Of a stretch of 64,000 nucleotides of DNA, positions 49,086 through 57,857 are shown in pieces. This stretch comes from Methylomarinovum caldicuralii (GTDB lineage: Bacteria; Pseudomonadota; Gammaproteobacteria; Methylococcales; Methylothermaceae). The translations under genes were made by a program, and so were the position numbers. The stretch covers positions 620,001-684,000 of the forward strand of contig NZ_AP024714.1 in NCBI RefSeq assembly GCF_033126985.1, in the 5' to 3' direction. The notes under the pieces are model-generated. The model saw only the letters and a program-made list of their open reading frames with translations. It was not told where the DNA came from and did not search any database. Numbering within the stretch: position 1 is the first letter of the stretch; each line of letters opens with the position of its first letter.

Positions 49086-49466
49086 ATGGCTACGAGGCGA
49101 TTGTTGCTGTTCTGGCTGGCGGCCTTACTGCCGCTGTGGGCCCAAGCCCACGCCATCCTGGTAGAGGCCAATCCGGCTCCGAAATCGGTCATCAAGGTGA
49201 GCGAGGCGCCCAAGGAGATCTGGCTGCGCTTCGACGCCGGCGTCGGTGAGCGTTACCTGGCGCTGGCAGTGATCGACCGCAGCCGCAAGAAGCGGGTGGA
49301 CGCCAAGGACGCCGACCGGGATTTCACCGATCCCAGCATCGTGCGGGCGAGCTTCAAGGAACCGCTCCAGCCGGGCAAATATCTGGTCCGCTACCGGGTC
49401 CAGTCCGCCGACACCCACATCATCACGGGCCGTTTCCAGTTCACCGTCGTCGAGGATGACCAATGA
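49086..49466 (+). CDS. CopC-family periplasmic copper-binding protein
   Basis: A 126-residue periplasmic protein of the CopC/YobA family. The signal peptide (1-21, ending AQA) would expose His22 as the mature N-terminus (HAILVEANPAP). Together with Asp109 and His111 (SADTHIITG) it reproduces the CopC Cu(II) site (N-terminal His, Asp, His). The Met-rich Cu(I) site of some CopC proteins is missing. The start at 49086 lies 75 bases after the TonB receptor gene with AAGGGG upstream. It overlaps the next gene by four bases. Confidence 0.92.
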   Translation: MATRRLLLFWLAALLPLWAQAHAILVEANPAPKSVIKVSEAPKEIWLRFDAGVGERYLALAVIDRSRKKRVDAKDADRDFTDPSIVRASFKEPLQPGKYLVRYRVQSADTHIITGRFQFTVVEDDQ

Positions 49467-50083
49467 ATCTGCGCATTTTCATCACCCTGCTGGCGCTGCT
49501 GGTCGCCGGTTTCTCCCTTCCCGGACAAGCCGCCCCCAACATGAAGGGACGCGCCTGCATGGTGACCACCGACTTCTACATCGTCCACTTCTCGGCCTTC
49601 CAGCCCCCGGCCAAGAAGCCTGAAACCGACGCCGAGCGCAAGGAGGCCTTCCGTCCCTACTGTCATGAGCTGCCGCGCACCGGCACCACCTATCTCGGCA
49701 TGGACTTCATCGACCGCGACGTGCGGGAGATGCCCATCAGCATGAAAGTGGTGGAGGAAAAACCGGGCGCTGGCGAGGAAGGCAAGTCGCAGGTCACACG
49801 GGTGATCAAGGAAGTTCCGCCCAAACTGTATCCCCAGGGGGTCGCCGACCTGCGGGTGGATTTCGACAAGCAGGGACACTACGCCCTGATCATCCAGTTC
49901 GGCGGCGAGGACGCGCTGGAGGAGGACATCATGCGGATTCCTCTGACCGTGGCCCTGACCTCACCCTGGGCGCATATTCCCTTCATCAAATACGCTGCGG
50001 CAGCCGCCATCGTGGTGTTCTTCACTATGGTGATCTTCTTCATTTCCCATTTCCGTGGCGCCCGCAAGGCCACACAGGCGTAA
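49463..50083 (+). CDS. Membrane-anchored periplasmic protein of unknown function
   Basis: A 206-residue protein I do not recognise. A signal peptide (about 1-23, ending GQA) precedes a periplasmic domain of about 145 residues with two cysteines (Cys32, Cys67; GRACMVTTDFYIVHF and YCHELPRTG) and beta-strand-rich segments. One C-terminal transmembrane helix (about 176-196) and a short basic cytoplasmic tail follow. It overlaps copC by four bases and the next gene by 29, placing it firmly in the CopC operon. A metal-handling role is inferred from context only. Confidence 0.7.
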   Translation: MNLRIFITLLALLVAGFSLPGQAAPNMKGRACMVTTDFYIVHFSAFQPPAKKPETDAERKEAFRPYCHELPRTGTTYLGMDFIDRDVREMPISMKVVEEKPGAGEEGKSQVTRVIKEVPPKLYPQGVADLRVDFDKQGHYALIIQFGGEDALEEDIMRIPLTVALTSPWAHIPFIKYAAAAAIVVFFTMVIFFISHFRGARKATQA

Positions 50084-51194
50084 ATCCCACAGCCACCGCT
50101 GGCTGATCACCGGCCGGCGGTGGGCTTTCCGCCTGCACCGCTGGCTCGCCCTGGGCACCGCCCTGCTACTGGTGCTGCTGGGGCTGAGCGGCAGCCTCTT
50201 GGTCTATCGCGACCCGCTGTACCGGCTGCTGCATCCCCAGACCCGGATTCAGATCAGGGAGCAGCCCGCGCCTTTGGGACGCCTGCTCGACGCCGCTTTC
50301 ACCTTGTATCCCCCCGACTCCGGCGCCTGGCGGCTGGTGCTGCCCACGCAAGCCGGCGAGCCGGCCAAGGCCACCTATGTCAGCGACGACCCCTTCGAAG
50401 GCCCGGAAGGGGAGGTGATCGTCTGGATCGATCCGTACCGTGCCGAGGTCCTGCGTGCCTTCGAGAAGGACAGGGACTGGTTCGAAGGGTGGTTGTACCG
50501 CTTCCATTCCACCTGGCTGCTGGAGGAAGGAAAGCTGCTCAGCGCCGCCCTGGGGGCGGTTCTGGCGATCCTCATCGCCACCGGCCTGTTCCTGTGGTGG
50601 CCGACCCGCCGCCGCCTGCCCCTGGATCTGGCCGGCAGCCACCGCTGGCTGGGGGCCCTGGGCAGCCCGCTGCTGCTGTTCAGCACCCTCACCGGGCTCT
50701 ATCTCGCCATCCCCCACGCCTGGCTGCCGGCGCTGTATCCGGCCATAGTCAGCGAGCCACGCCCGCCTGTCCTGGAGCCGGCGGACACCGCACCGCTGGA
50801 CATCGACACCCTGGTGACCCGCATCGTCCGCCGCCATCCACGCCTGGAACTGCGGGCCCTGTCGCCGCCGCGCAGCGAAACCGATCCCTGGCTGCTGGAG
50901 TTTCACCGCCAGGGGGACTACGACGCGCCGCCGAGCTGGGACAAAGTCTGGATCGATCCCTGGCACGCCCGCCTTGCTGGCCGGATTGCGCCACCGCCCA
51001 CCTGGCGGGAGACGCTGCTGCGCTGGATGTTCCCGCTTCACAGCGGCGCAGCCGTCCCGCCCGAAACCCTGCCGTTGCTGGCTCTCACCGGCCTGCTGCC
51101 GCTGCTGCTGGCCTGCACCGGTCTGTGGCTGTGGCTGCGGCACCGACTCAGGAGACGACACCGTGCTCTATCTGCTCGCCAAAACCGTCATTAA
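50055..51194 (+). CDS. PepSY-associated transmembrane (PiuB-like) protein
   Basis: A 379-residue inner-membrane protein of the PepSY-TM/PiuB type. Visible are an N-terminal helix after RLHRWLALGTALLLVLLGLSGSLLVYRDPL, a central pair of helices around LLSAALGAVLAILIATGLFLWWP and HRWLGALGSPLLLFSTLTGLYL, and a last helix near the C-terminus. PepSY-like periplasmic segments separate them. Such proteins often accompany TonB receptors and are suspected of siderophore or metal reduction. The start is GTG 50055, inside the previous gene. Confidence 0.85.
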   Translation: MAPARPHRRKSHSHRWLITGRRWAFRLHRWLALGTALLLVLLGLSGSLLVYRDPLYRLLHPQTRIQIREQPAPLGRLLDAAFTLYPPDSGAWRLVLPTQAGEPAKATYVSDDPFEGPEGEVIVWIDPYRAEVLRAFEKDRDWFEGWLYRFHSTWLLEEGKLLSAALGAVLAILIATGLFLWWPTRRRLPLDLAGSHRWLGALGSPLLLFSTLTGLYLAIPHAWLPALYPAIVSEPRPPVLEPADTAPLDIDTLVTRIVRRHPRLELRALSPPRSETDPWLLEFHRQGDYDAPPSWDKVWIDPWHARLAGRIAPPPTWRETLLRWMFPLHSGAAVPPETLPLLALTGLLPLLLACTGLWLWLRHRLRRRHRALSARQNRH

Positions 51195-51504
51195 CGCCCT
51201 CATCATCACCGCCGCCAGCGAAGCAGCCAAGCGCAGCCCACTGATCGGTGCGGTGCTGGCGTCGATCCCGCTGGTTTCGGTACTGGCGATGATCTGGATG
51301 TACCACGAGCAGCACGACGTGGCCCAGATCGCCGCCTTCGCCCGCGACATCTTGTGGCTGGTGCTGCCGTCCCTGCTGCTGTTCGCGATCCTCCCGCTGC
51401 TGTTGCAGCGGGGACTGCATTTCTATCTCAGCCTGGCCATCGCCATCGCCGTCACCGTCGCCGGCTACGGACTGATGGTGGTATGGTTGCGCCGTGGCGG
51501 TTGA
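51163..51504 (+). CDS. DUF3147-like small membrane protein
   Basis: A 113-residue membrane protein with three or four helices. The N-terminus LYLLAKTVINALIITAASEAAKRSPLIGAVLASIPLVSVLAMIWMYHE matches the DUF3147 pattern. The start is GTG 51163 with AGGAG 9 bases upstream, inside the 3' end of the PepSY gene, so it is co-translated. Function unknown. Confidence 0.78.
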   Translation: MLYLLAKTVINALIITAASEAAKRSPLIGAVLASIPLVSVLAMIWMYHEQHDVAQIAAFARDILWLVLPSLLLFAILPLLLQRGLHFYLSLAIAIAVTVAGYGLMVVWLRRGG

Positions 51505-51565
51505 TTTCCCCCGCCGAAAACCCTATTTTCCTTAAGAAAAAGCGAATTTTTGGAGGAGCGCTGCG

Positions 51566-52117
51566 ATGAGCGAAACGAAACAACTGTGGGACCGGCCCCT
51601 GCAGCACTGGTTGATCGGCGGCGGCATTGGGCTGGCTGTGATCGTCGGCTGGGCCCTGTTCTCCGGCGAGGAGGCGCAATACCAAGAGAAGGACAAGGTG
51701 CTGGCCCGCTGTCAGGACAACTACCTGCGCGGCTGGATCAAACGGGTGCGGGCCACCGGTTACGAGGTCAAGTTCGACAAGGACACCCAACCGATCCTGT
51801 GCACCCCCTATCTCTGGAAGCCGATGTTTCTGGAGCCTTATCAGCCGGCCACGGAGGTCGAGGTCGGAGGGACGACCTACAAAATCGGCGACAAGGTGGC
51901 CTTCGAGATCAAGGTGGAAAAAAAGCGCTACAAACTGATCGCCGAAATCGTCGATCTCACCGCCGACGGCAAAGCCAGGCTCAAGGTGGTTGATGGCGAT
52001 CCCCTGGCGCGGGGCTACTATGACCAGCACATCGGTTCCAACTATATCGCCCTGGATCGCTTCGAGCTGATCAAAGTCCACCGAGAACCCCGCGTCAGGG
52101 ACAGCCGTCAGCCGTAA
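51566..52117 (+). CDS. Single-pass membrane protein with SH3-like soluble domain, unknown
   Basis: A 183-residue protein I do not recognise. One transmembrane helix (about 15-33) is followed by a periplasmic domain rich in beta strands, with RCQDNYLRGWIKRVRATGYEVKFDKDTQPILCTPYLW near the start and EVEVGGTTYKIGDKVAFEIKVEKKRYKLIAEIV in the middle. The paired strands look SH3- or Tudor-like, but that is speculative. The start has GGAGGAG 7-8 bases upstream. It lies 61 bases after the DUF3147 gene and may belong to the same transcript. Its 3' end overlaps the convergent gene by 10 bases. Confidence 0.65.
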   Translation: MSETKQLWDRPLQHWLIGGGIGLAVIVGWALFSGEEAQYQEKDKVLARCQDNYLRGWIKRVRATGYEVKFDKDTQPILCTPYLWKPMFLEPYQPATEVEVGGTTYKIGDKVAFEIKVEKKRYKLIAEIVDLTADGKARLKVVDGDPLARGYYDQHIGSNYIALDRFELIKVHREPRVRDSRQP

Positions 52118-52686
52118 AGATCCAGCCCCAGCGACGCTTCGGCAACCCGAACGTAGCCGTAGGCGCTGATGCCCGCTTCCTGCCCTACGTTCCGGCGCAG
52201 GGGATTGTTGCCGCCATCCTGACGCTGCTGGATCTCGATCTGTGCCTTCATCGCCATCGCCGCCGCGGCGGCGGCGACGCTGCGGTCCTGGGGCGAGGGA
52301 TCGCCGGGAGCGAGGGCGGCGCGGCGGATGGTTTCCGCCTTGCGCAAGGTCGCCTCGGGATCGCCGGGAACCGGGGAGGTGTCGATGTTGACATGACCGC
52401 CGATGGCATAGCGCCGGCCGTCCGGTCCCACCTGGTACTCGAACGTCGGCCCGCCCAGGGCGTAGGAACCGGCGGCGGCCAGATGGGCCATTTCATGGGC
52501 CCGCACTTCCCGGTCGCGCTGGCGCAGTTGTTCCACCTGCCGCAGCTGAGCCTGGTCCAGCTGCAGGCGGTTTTCCGTACCACTCTTGGGTTTGCCCTCG
52601 CTTTCGGCGTCACGGCCCGCCGCCGCATCCGCACCGGCCACCTGAACGTGGGGAAGAAACGCCGGGGAGGTGGAATGAACCTGCAT
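52108..52686 (-). CDS. SprA-related putative metallopeptidase
   Basis: A 192-residue protein of the SprA-related family (putative metalloprotease). The zinc motif HEMAHLAAAG (HExxH) is preceded by a charged helix QAQLRQVEQLRQRDREVRA and followed by GGPTFEYQVGPDGRRYAIGGHVNID. The N-terminal 60 residues are low-complexity and probably disordered. The ATG at 52686 was chosen; a GTG at 52695 is an alternative. It is the last gene of the minus-strand run that begins at purE, or a separate unit. Confidence 0.78.
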   Translation of the reverse strand: MQVHSTSPAFLPHVQVAGADAAAGRDAESEGKPKSGTENRLQLDQAQLRQVEQLRQRDREVRAHEMAHLAAAGSYALGGPTFEYQVGPDGRRYAIGGHVNIDTSPVPGDPEATLRKAETIRRAALAPGDPSPQDRSVAAAAAAMAMKAQIEIQQRQDGGNNPLRRNVGQEAGISAYGYVRVAEASLGLDLYG

Positions 52687-52741
52687 ACCCGTCACCGTAG
52701 AAACCGCCTCTTTGCCGTTAGCGGCCGCCGCCCCGGATCCT

Positions 52742-53764
52742 TTAGGGATCAGTCTCGTCCAGACGCTCCATCAGATAGCACAGGCAGTCCTGACGGATGA
52801 CACGCGCGTCCAGGGTCAGCATCGACGGCATCACCCGCTGGCACTGGATCAGCCTACTGTCTTCCACCGCGAAATAGCGCCCCGTCACCTCCCGGCCTTC
52901 CTCGTCCACCACCTGCACCGGCATCCGCTCGGTGTGCACCTCGCCCCAGGCAACGCCGGGCGGCAGCTTGGTGAAGTTGAGGTGGTCCAGGTCGCCGCGC
53001 AGCACCAGATCGGCGCTCTCGTCGTGAAAACTGAAGCGGATGTCGTCGGGAATCCTGACCTGGGCCACGGTGTGGAACAGGTCGATGGCGCCGCGGCCGA
53101 TGGGTTTGTCGGGAACCTGGCGCAGATGCAGGCAGGTGTCGATGAAGTCGGCGGCATGGACCGCGCCGCGTTCCACCCCGGGCCTGCCGCATTCCAGGGT
53201 CACCGCCGGGCACAGTTCGGCGAAGGCCAGCGACTGCACCCCGCGGGGCCGCAGGAAATACACCACCAGGTGACCGAACAGCGCCGCCAGGTGGAGGAAC
53301 GGCCGCTCCAGTTTATTGACGCAGGCGTAGTGGGGATTGCGGCCGGTGTTGTTGTGGACGTCGATACTGGCGAACACCCGGCGCCGGCGCATGATCTCCC
53401 ACACCTGCCGCATCAGCCGCACCTCCGGGCAGTCAGGGTGGTCGGTTCCCGGCCAGACCCGGTTGTAGTCCGGCTGGCCATCGAGCCGCCGCATTCCCGC
53501 CGCCGCAGCGGCGACATTGCCGAAGAACACCGACAGGGAGCGCGGCAGCGGCGCAGCCCGGTATTTGCGCAGGAGGCGCTGAACCGCCTGCAGCCCGGTC
53601 ACCTCGTTGCCGTGCAACAGGACGGAAACGAACAGGGGGCGCGTCTCGCGGCCCGGCAGATGCAGCAGGGTGGGGCCCGGCAGCAGGGTGTGCAGGTCGC
53701 GGGCCTCGATGTCGAGCAGACCTTCGGGAACGCAGTCGATTTGATGCAGGGTCAGATCGGCCAT
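52742..53764 (-). CDS. AstE/AspA-like (succinylglutamate desuccinylase/aspartoacylase) hydrolase
   Basis: A 340-residue zinc hydrolase of the M14-related AstE/AspA family, which cleaves N-acyl or amide bonds of amino acids. LLHGNEVTG carries the HxxE zinc ligands, DVHNNTGRNPHYACVN the second histidine, and VTLECGRPG the catalytic glutamate. The C-terminal domain (about 240-340) is beta-rich. It begins within the end of the upstream glutamate-cysteine-ligase-like gene (13-base overlap), suggesting linked steps on a gamma-glutamyl or acyl-amino-acid compound. Confidence 0.83.
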   Translation of the reverse strand: MADLTLHQIDCVPEGLLDIEARDLHTLLPGPTLLHLPGRETRPLFVSVLLHGNEVTGLQAVQRLLRKYRAAPLPRSLSVFFGNVAAAAAGMRRLDGQPDYNRVWPGTDHPDCPEVRLMRQVWEIMRRRRVFASIDVHNNTGRNPHYACVNKLERPFLHLAALFGHLVVYFLRPRGVQSLAFAELCPAVTLECGRPGVERGAVHAADFIDTCLHLRQVPDKPIGRGAIDLFHTVAQVRIPDDIRFSFHDESADLVLRGDLDHLNFTKLPPGVAWGEVHTERMPVQVVDEEGREVTGRYFAVEDSRLIQCQRVMPSMLTLDARVIRQDCLCYLMERLDETDP

Positions 53765-55170
53765 GTATGGACAGGGTCTCCTTGGCGTTGATGATGAAGA
53801 TAGGCTGCCGTCAGAGCGGTGAAGTCCCGCCCGTGGGCGGCGGCGAAGCGGCGCTGCCACAGGGCGCCGTTCTGGTCGGCCAGCACCCGCTGGCGCACGA
53901 TGTCGAGATAGAATTCGCGGTCACGGCGGCATATCCCCAGCCGCTGCAGTCCCTCCCGCGCCCGCGGAATCAGCTCGTCACGCAGCAGTCTGGACAGGTG
54001 CCAGCGCTGGCCCCCGGTCCAGGTCACCCGCGTGTCCCAGCCGTGTTTGGCGGCGCGGTAGAAATTGTCCCGGGCGACGGCGAAGGGCAGGGGCTTTTCG
54101 TGGCTGAGGGACTCGGCCAGCCCGTAGTACAGCGCCGCGTTGGCGATCATGTCCACCAGGGTCGGGCCGGCGGGCAGCACCCGGTGCTCGATGCGGAAAT
54201 GGGGGGTGCCGTCGGCGTCGAACCCCACCAGCGGGCGGTTCCAGCGCCAGATGGTGCCGTTGTGCAGGCGCAGATGGGCCAGCTTCTCCGGCGGGGTGTC
54301 GAAGCAGATCGGCAGCAGCGGCGGAAAATGCCGCAGGTTCTCCTCGAACACCTCGCTCAGCTGGCGGCGGGCGTAGCCGCTGCCGAAGCCGACCCGGCGC
54401 AGGGGGCCGCGCACCGCCGCCCCGTAACCGCCCACTTCGATGGCTTGCTCGAACAGGGGGATGCGGGTTTCGGCCCACAGATCGCGGCCGAACAGGAACG
54501 GCGAATTGGCCCCGGCCGCCACCGTCGCCGCCGAGGCGACGATCGATGCGTTGTAAAGGGCCACCGCCCGCCCCCGGGGGGCCTGCAGATGAATCTGGAA
54601 CGAGGTGGCGGCTGACTCCAGCATGACGTCGTGATGCAGGCACTTGAGATGTTCGAGGCCGTGGATGTCCAGCTGCAGCGGCTGGCCGCCCCGCTGTTTC
54701 AGAATCTGCTCGTTGAGCGCCAGATAGCGGTTCAGCGGCGACAGGTTGGCCAGGCTGAGATCGGCCTGCCGCAGCGTGGGCAGAATGCCGATCATCAGCA
54801 GCGCCAGGTCGAGGCGGCGGGCGCAGGCATCGGCCCGGCGCCACAGCTGCGTCAGCTCGTGATGGAAGCGGCGCAAAGCGTCCTCACGCAACGGACGGGG
54901 CTGATTGTTGAGCTCGACGTTGAAGCGCGCCAGCTCCGCCGAGGCCAGGGGATCGGCCAGGGCCTTAAGATAGCGGACGTTGTCCGGCGCCGGGCGCAAC
55001 CGGCGGTCCACCAGCCAGGCCTCGATTTCGAAGCCGCCCACCGGCTCGCGTCCGGAAAGACGGTCTTCGTCCTCCAGCACCCGCAGCAGGCGGGTTTCTT
55101 CGGCGACCCGGCGGCGGAAGCACTCGAAATCCGCCGGCATGAAGCGGATACGTTCGATTTCCTGACCCAA
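53752..55170 (-). CDS. Glutamate-cysteine-ligase-like enzyme
   Basis: A 472-residue protein of the glutamate-cysteine ligase-like (GCS2-type) carboxylate-amine ligase group. The N-terminal FEIEAWLVDRRLRPAPDN and FNVELNNQP carry the acidic metal ligands typical of this fold, and SFQIHLQAP and IEHRVLPAGPTLVDMIANAALYYGL follow. It is not the classical GshA, so the acceptor substrate is unknown. I chose a TTG start at 55170 because homologs begin MGQEIxRxxF; the ATG at residue 12 would remove this segment. GGAG lies 10 bases upstream. Confidence 0.78.
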   Translation of the reverse strand: MGQEIERIRFMPADFECFRRRVAEETRLLRVLEDEDRLSGREPVGGFEIEAWLVDRRLRPAPDNVRYLKALADPLASAELARFNVELNNQPRPLREDALRRFHHELTQLWRRADACARRLDLALLMIGILPTLRQADLSLANLSPLNRYLALNEQILKQRGGQPLQLDIHGLEHLKCLHHDVMLESAATSFQIHLQAPRGRAVALYNASIVASAATVAAGANSPFLFGRDLWAETRIPLFEQAIEVGGYGAAVRGPLRRVGFGSGYARRQLSEVFEENLRHFPPLLPICFDTPPEKLAHLRLHNGTIWRWNRPLVGFDADGTPHFRIEHRVLPAGPTLVDMIANAALYYGLAESLSHEKPLPFAVARDNFYRAAKHGWDTRVTWTGGQRWHLSRLLRDELIPRAREGLQRLGICRRDREFYLDIVRQRVLADQNGALWQRRFAAAHGRDFTALTAAYLHHQRQGDPVHTWPI

Positions 55171-55195
55171 GTTGAGCGATCTCCTCGGCCGAAGG

Positions 55196-56032
55196 TTACA
55201 GGTTGAAGGCGTTCCACACCGGCTCGACGCCCGGCGGCAGCGGCTCCAGCCGCCCGAGATCGATCCAGGGAAAGGCCGGATCGTGGAAATCGGACCCCAC
55301 CGACCCGGCCAGACGGTAACGGCGGGCGTAATCGGCGCAGGTGGCGATCTGGTTGGGGGTGCTGTTGCCGTTGACCACCTCGATTCCCACCCCGCCGGCG
55401 GACTGGAACGCCGACAGAAAGCGCCGCAGCCAGCTGGCGGTGAGCTGATAGCGCAGCGGATGGGCCAGCACCGCGACGCCGCCGGCGGCGCGGATCCATT
55501 CCAGGGCCTCTTCCAGCCCGGCCCAGCGGGTGGCGACGTAACCGGGTTTGCCCCGCACCAGATAGCGGTCGAAGACCTCGGCCACCGAAGCGGCATAATC
55601 CCGGGCCACCAGAAAGCGGGCGAAGTGGGTGCGGGTGATCATGCCCTCACCGGCCATTTCCTCCACCGCCGCCAGACTGCCCTCGATGCCGTGTCTGGCC
55701 AGATTCTCGGCCATCGCCGCCGCCCGCTCGCGGCGGATCCGCTGCAGGCCGGCCAACCCCCGACACAGGGTTTCATTGGCGGGATCGACGCCCAGACCGA
55801 GAATGTGGAAGCAGCGCTTCTCCCAGGTGACGGAGATTTCCACCCCGGCGATCAGGCGGACACCGAGCACCTCGGCGGCGCGGCGGGCGCTCGCAATGCC
55901 GGCGACGCTGTCGTGGTCGGTAAGGGCCAGATGACGCACGCCGTTCTCCGCCGCCCGCCTCACCACCCGGGCCGGGGACAGGGCACCGTCGGAGGCACTG
56001 GAATGACAGTGGAGATCGAACGCCGAGGTCAT
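55196..56032 (-). CDS. PHP-domain phosphoesterase (YciV/RNase AM-like)
   Basis: A 278-residue PHP-domain enzyme. Metal-ligand motifs are DLHCHSSASDG (His8, His10, Asp15), LTDHDSVAG, GVEIS and HPLRY, ending with GSDFHDP. The arrangement with an inserted helical segment (about 95-165) matches the YciV group, which hydrolyses 5' phosphate-containing nucleotides or short RNA. It overlaps the ABC exporter gene by four bases and is 25 bases upstream of the ligase-like gene. Confidence 0.88.
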   Translation of the reverse strand: MTSAFDLHCHSSASDGALSPARVVRRAAENGVRHLALTDHDSVAGIASARRAAEVLGVRLIAGVEISVTWEKRCFHILGLGVDPANETLCRGLAGLQRIRRERAAAMAENLARHGIEGSLAAVEEMAGEGMITRTHFARFLVARDYAASVAEVFDRYLVRGKPGYVATRWAGLEEALEWIRAAGGVAVLAHPLRYQLTASWLRRFLSAFQSAGGVGIEVVNGNSTPNQIATCADYARRYRLAGSVGSDFHDPAFPWIDLGRLEPLPPGVEPVWNAFNL

Positions 56033-57852
56033 GGCAAGGCCTGCTGGCGTTTGCCGTACAGCCTGGCGTAAAGGCCGCCCTGGGCCAGGAGATCGGCATG
56101 GCCGCCCTGTTCGCAGATGCGGCCGTCCTCGAACACGTAGACCCGGTCGGCCTGTTTCACGGCGCTGAGGCGGTGGGCGACGATCACCGTGGTGCGGCGC
56201 GCCAGGAAGCGGGACAGCGCTTCGTGGAGGCGCTGCTCGGTTTCGGTGTCCAGCGCCGAGGTGGCCTCGTCGAAGATCACCACCTTGGGTTCGGCCAGGA
56301 TCATCCGGGCGATGGCGAGGCGCTGGCGCTGTCCTCCGGAAAGACGCATGCCGCTGCGGCCGATGACGGTGTCCAGGCCGGCGGGCAGGGCGGCGACGGT
56401 GTCGGCCAGCTGGGCGGTCTCCAGGGCCTGCCACAGGCGGCGGTCGTCCAGATCGCGGCCCAGGGTCAGGTTGGCGCGGATGGTGTCGTTGAACAGCACC
56501 GGCTGCTGCAGCACCGTGGCCACGTGTTCGCGCACCACTTCCATGCCGATGCGGGTGATGGGCTCGCCGTCGTAATAGACCATCCCCCGTGTCGGCGCGT
56601 AGAGGCCGATGAGCACCTGCACCAGGGTGGACTTGCCGCCGCCGCTGGCGCCCACCAGGGCGATCTTTTCACCCGCGCCGACGTCGAGGCTCACGCCCTT
56701 GAGGACTTCGTCCCCCCGGTCGTAGCGGAAGTGCAGATCCTCGACCCGGATGGACACCGTGGGCTTGCCGCGGAAGGGATTGACCTGATGCGGGTAACGC
56801 GGCTCCTGGCGCAACGCCAGCAGGCGGTTGATCCGCGCCAGCGCCGCCTGGGCGCTGTAGAAGGCGTACTGGATGCCGAGCAGTTCCTGCACCGGCCCCA
56901 TCATGAACCACAGGTAACCGAACACCGCCAGCATCTGGCCGATGCTGAGATCGGAGAACAGCACCATGGTCATGGCGGTGGCGCGGAACAGATCCACGCC
57001 GTGGAGGAAGACCACGAAGCTGAAGCGGTTGAGAGCGTCGCTCTTCCAGGCGTACTGGCCGGCGCGGTGGCGCACCTGGTCGGCGCGATCGCGCAGGCGC
57101 TCGAAGTAATAGCGCTCGCGGTTGCTGGCGCGGATCTGCTGGATGGCGTCCAGGGTTTCGGTCAGGGCCTGCTGGAACGCCTCCAGAGCGCCGTTTTCCT
57201 GCTTCTTGAGCTGCTTGACCCGTTTTCCCAGGGCGCGGGTGAAATAGATCACCAGGGGGTTGAGACAGAGGATGAACAGGGCCAGGGGCCAGTGGATCCA
57301 CAGCAGGATCGCCGCGGTGCCGACGATGGTGAGGGCGGCGATGAGGGAACGGCTGATGGTGGCGCCGAGAAACTGGTCCAGGGTGTCGACATCGGTGACC
57401 AGGTGGGTGACCACGGTGCCGCTGCCGAGGGACTCGTATTCCGCCATCGACACCCGTTCCAGGCGCTTGAGCAGATCGGTGCGCAGCCGGTAGGTGACGT
57501 CCTTGGAAATCTCGGTGAACTGGCGCGTCTGCCAGACGTTGAAGCCCAGGGCCGCCAGCCGCAGCAGGAACGACAGCACCAGCACCGCGCCGATGTACCA
57601 CAGAGCCCGGTCCCAGGGGAACGCCGCCGGCGGCGGCAGCCAGCGGTCGATGAAAGCGGTCACCGGTCCCGGATGTCCCAGCAGGACCTCGTCCACCAGG
57701 GTCGGGATCAGCAGCGGCACCGGCACCGCCGCCAGGGCCGCCAGCAGCGCCACCGCCTGGGCCAGGAGCAGCTTGCGCCGGTGACGCAGGCTCAGGCGGA
57801 TCAGGGTGCGCCAGTCGTAGCGGCGCGGCGGCAGGGCGGCGGTGCGGGACAT
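56029..57852 (-). CDS. ABC exporter, fused permease and ATPase
   Basis: A 607-residue half-transporter of the ABCB/MsbA type. Six transmembrane helices (about 30-320) precede the nucleotide-binding domain with Walker A GASGGGKSTLV, signature LSGGQRQRLAIARMIL, Walker B VVIFDEATSALD and H-loop VIVAHRLSAV. The ATG at 57852 was chosen over a TTG at 57861. It sits 6 bases after the Wzz-like gene, so glycan or lipid-linked substrate export is a reasonable guess; the substrate is unknown. It is not msbA by neighbourhood. Confidence 0.9.
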   Translation of the reverse strand: MSRTAALPPRRYDWRTLIRLSLRHRRKLLLAQAVALLAALAAVPVPLLIPTLVDEVLLGHPGPVTAFIDRWLPPPAAFPWDRALWYIGAVLVLSFLLRLAALGFNVWQTRQFTEISKDVTYRLRTDLLKRLERVSMAEYESLGSGTVVTHLVTDVDTLDQFLGATISRSLIAALTIVGTAAILLWIHWPLALFILCLNPLVIYFTRALGKRVKQLKKQENGALEAFQQALTETLDAIQQIRASNRERYYFERLRDRADQVRHRAGQYAWKSDALNRFSFVVFLHGVDLFRATAMTMVLFSDLSIGQMLAVFGYLWFMMGPVQELLGIQYAFYSAQAALARINRLLALRQEPRYPHQVNPFRGKPTVSIRVEDLHFRYDRGDEVLKGVSLDVGAGEKIALVGASGGGKSTLVQVLIGLYAPTRGMVYYDGEPITRIGMEVVREHVATVLQQPVLFNDTIRANLTLGRDLDDRRLWQALETAQLADTVAALPAGLDTVIGRSGMRLSGGQRQRLAIARMILAEPKVVIFDEATSALDTETEQRLHEALSRFLARRTTVIVAHRLSAVKQADRVYVFEDGRICEQGGHADLLAQGGLYARLYGKRQQALP

Positions 57853-57857
57853 GGGCT

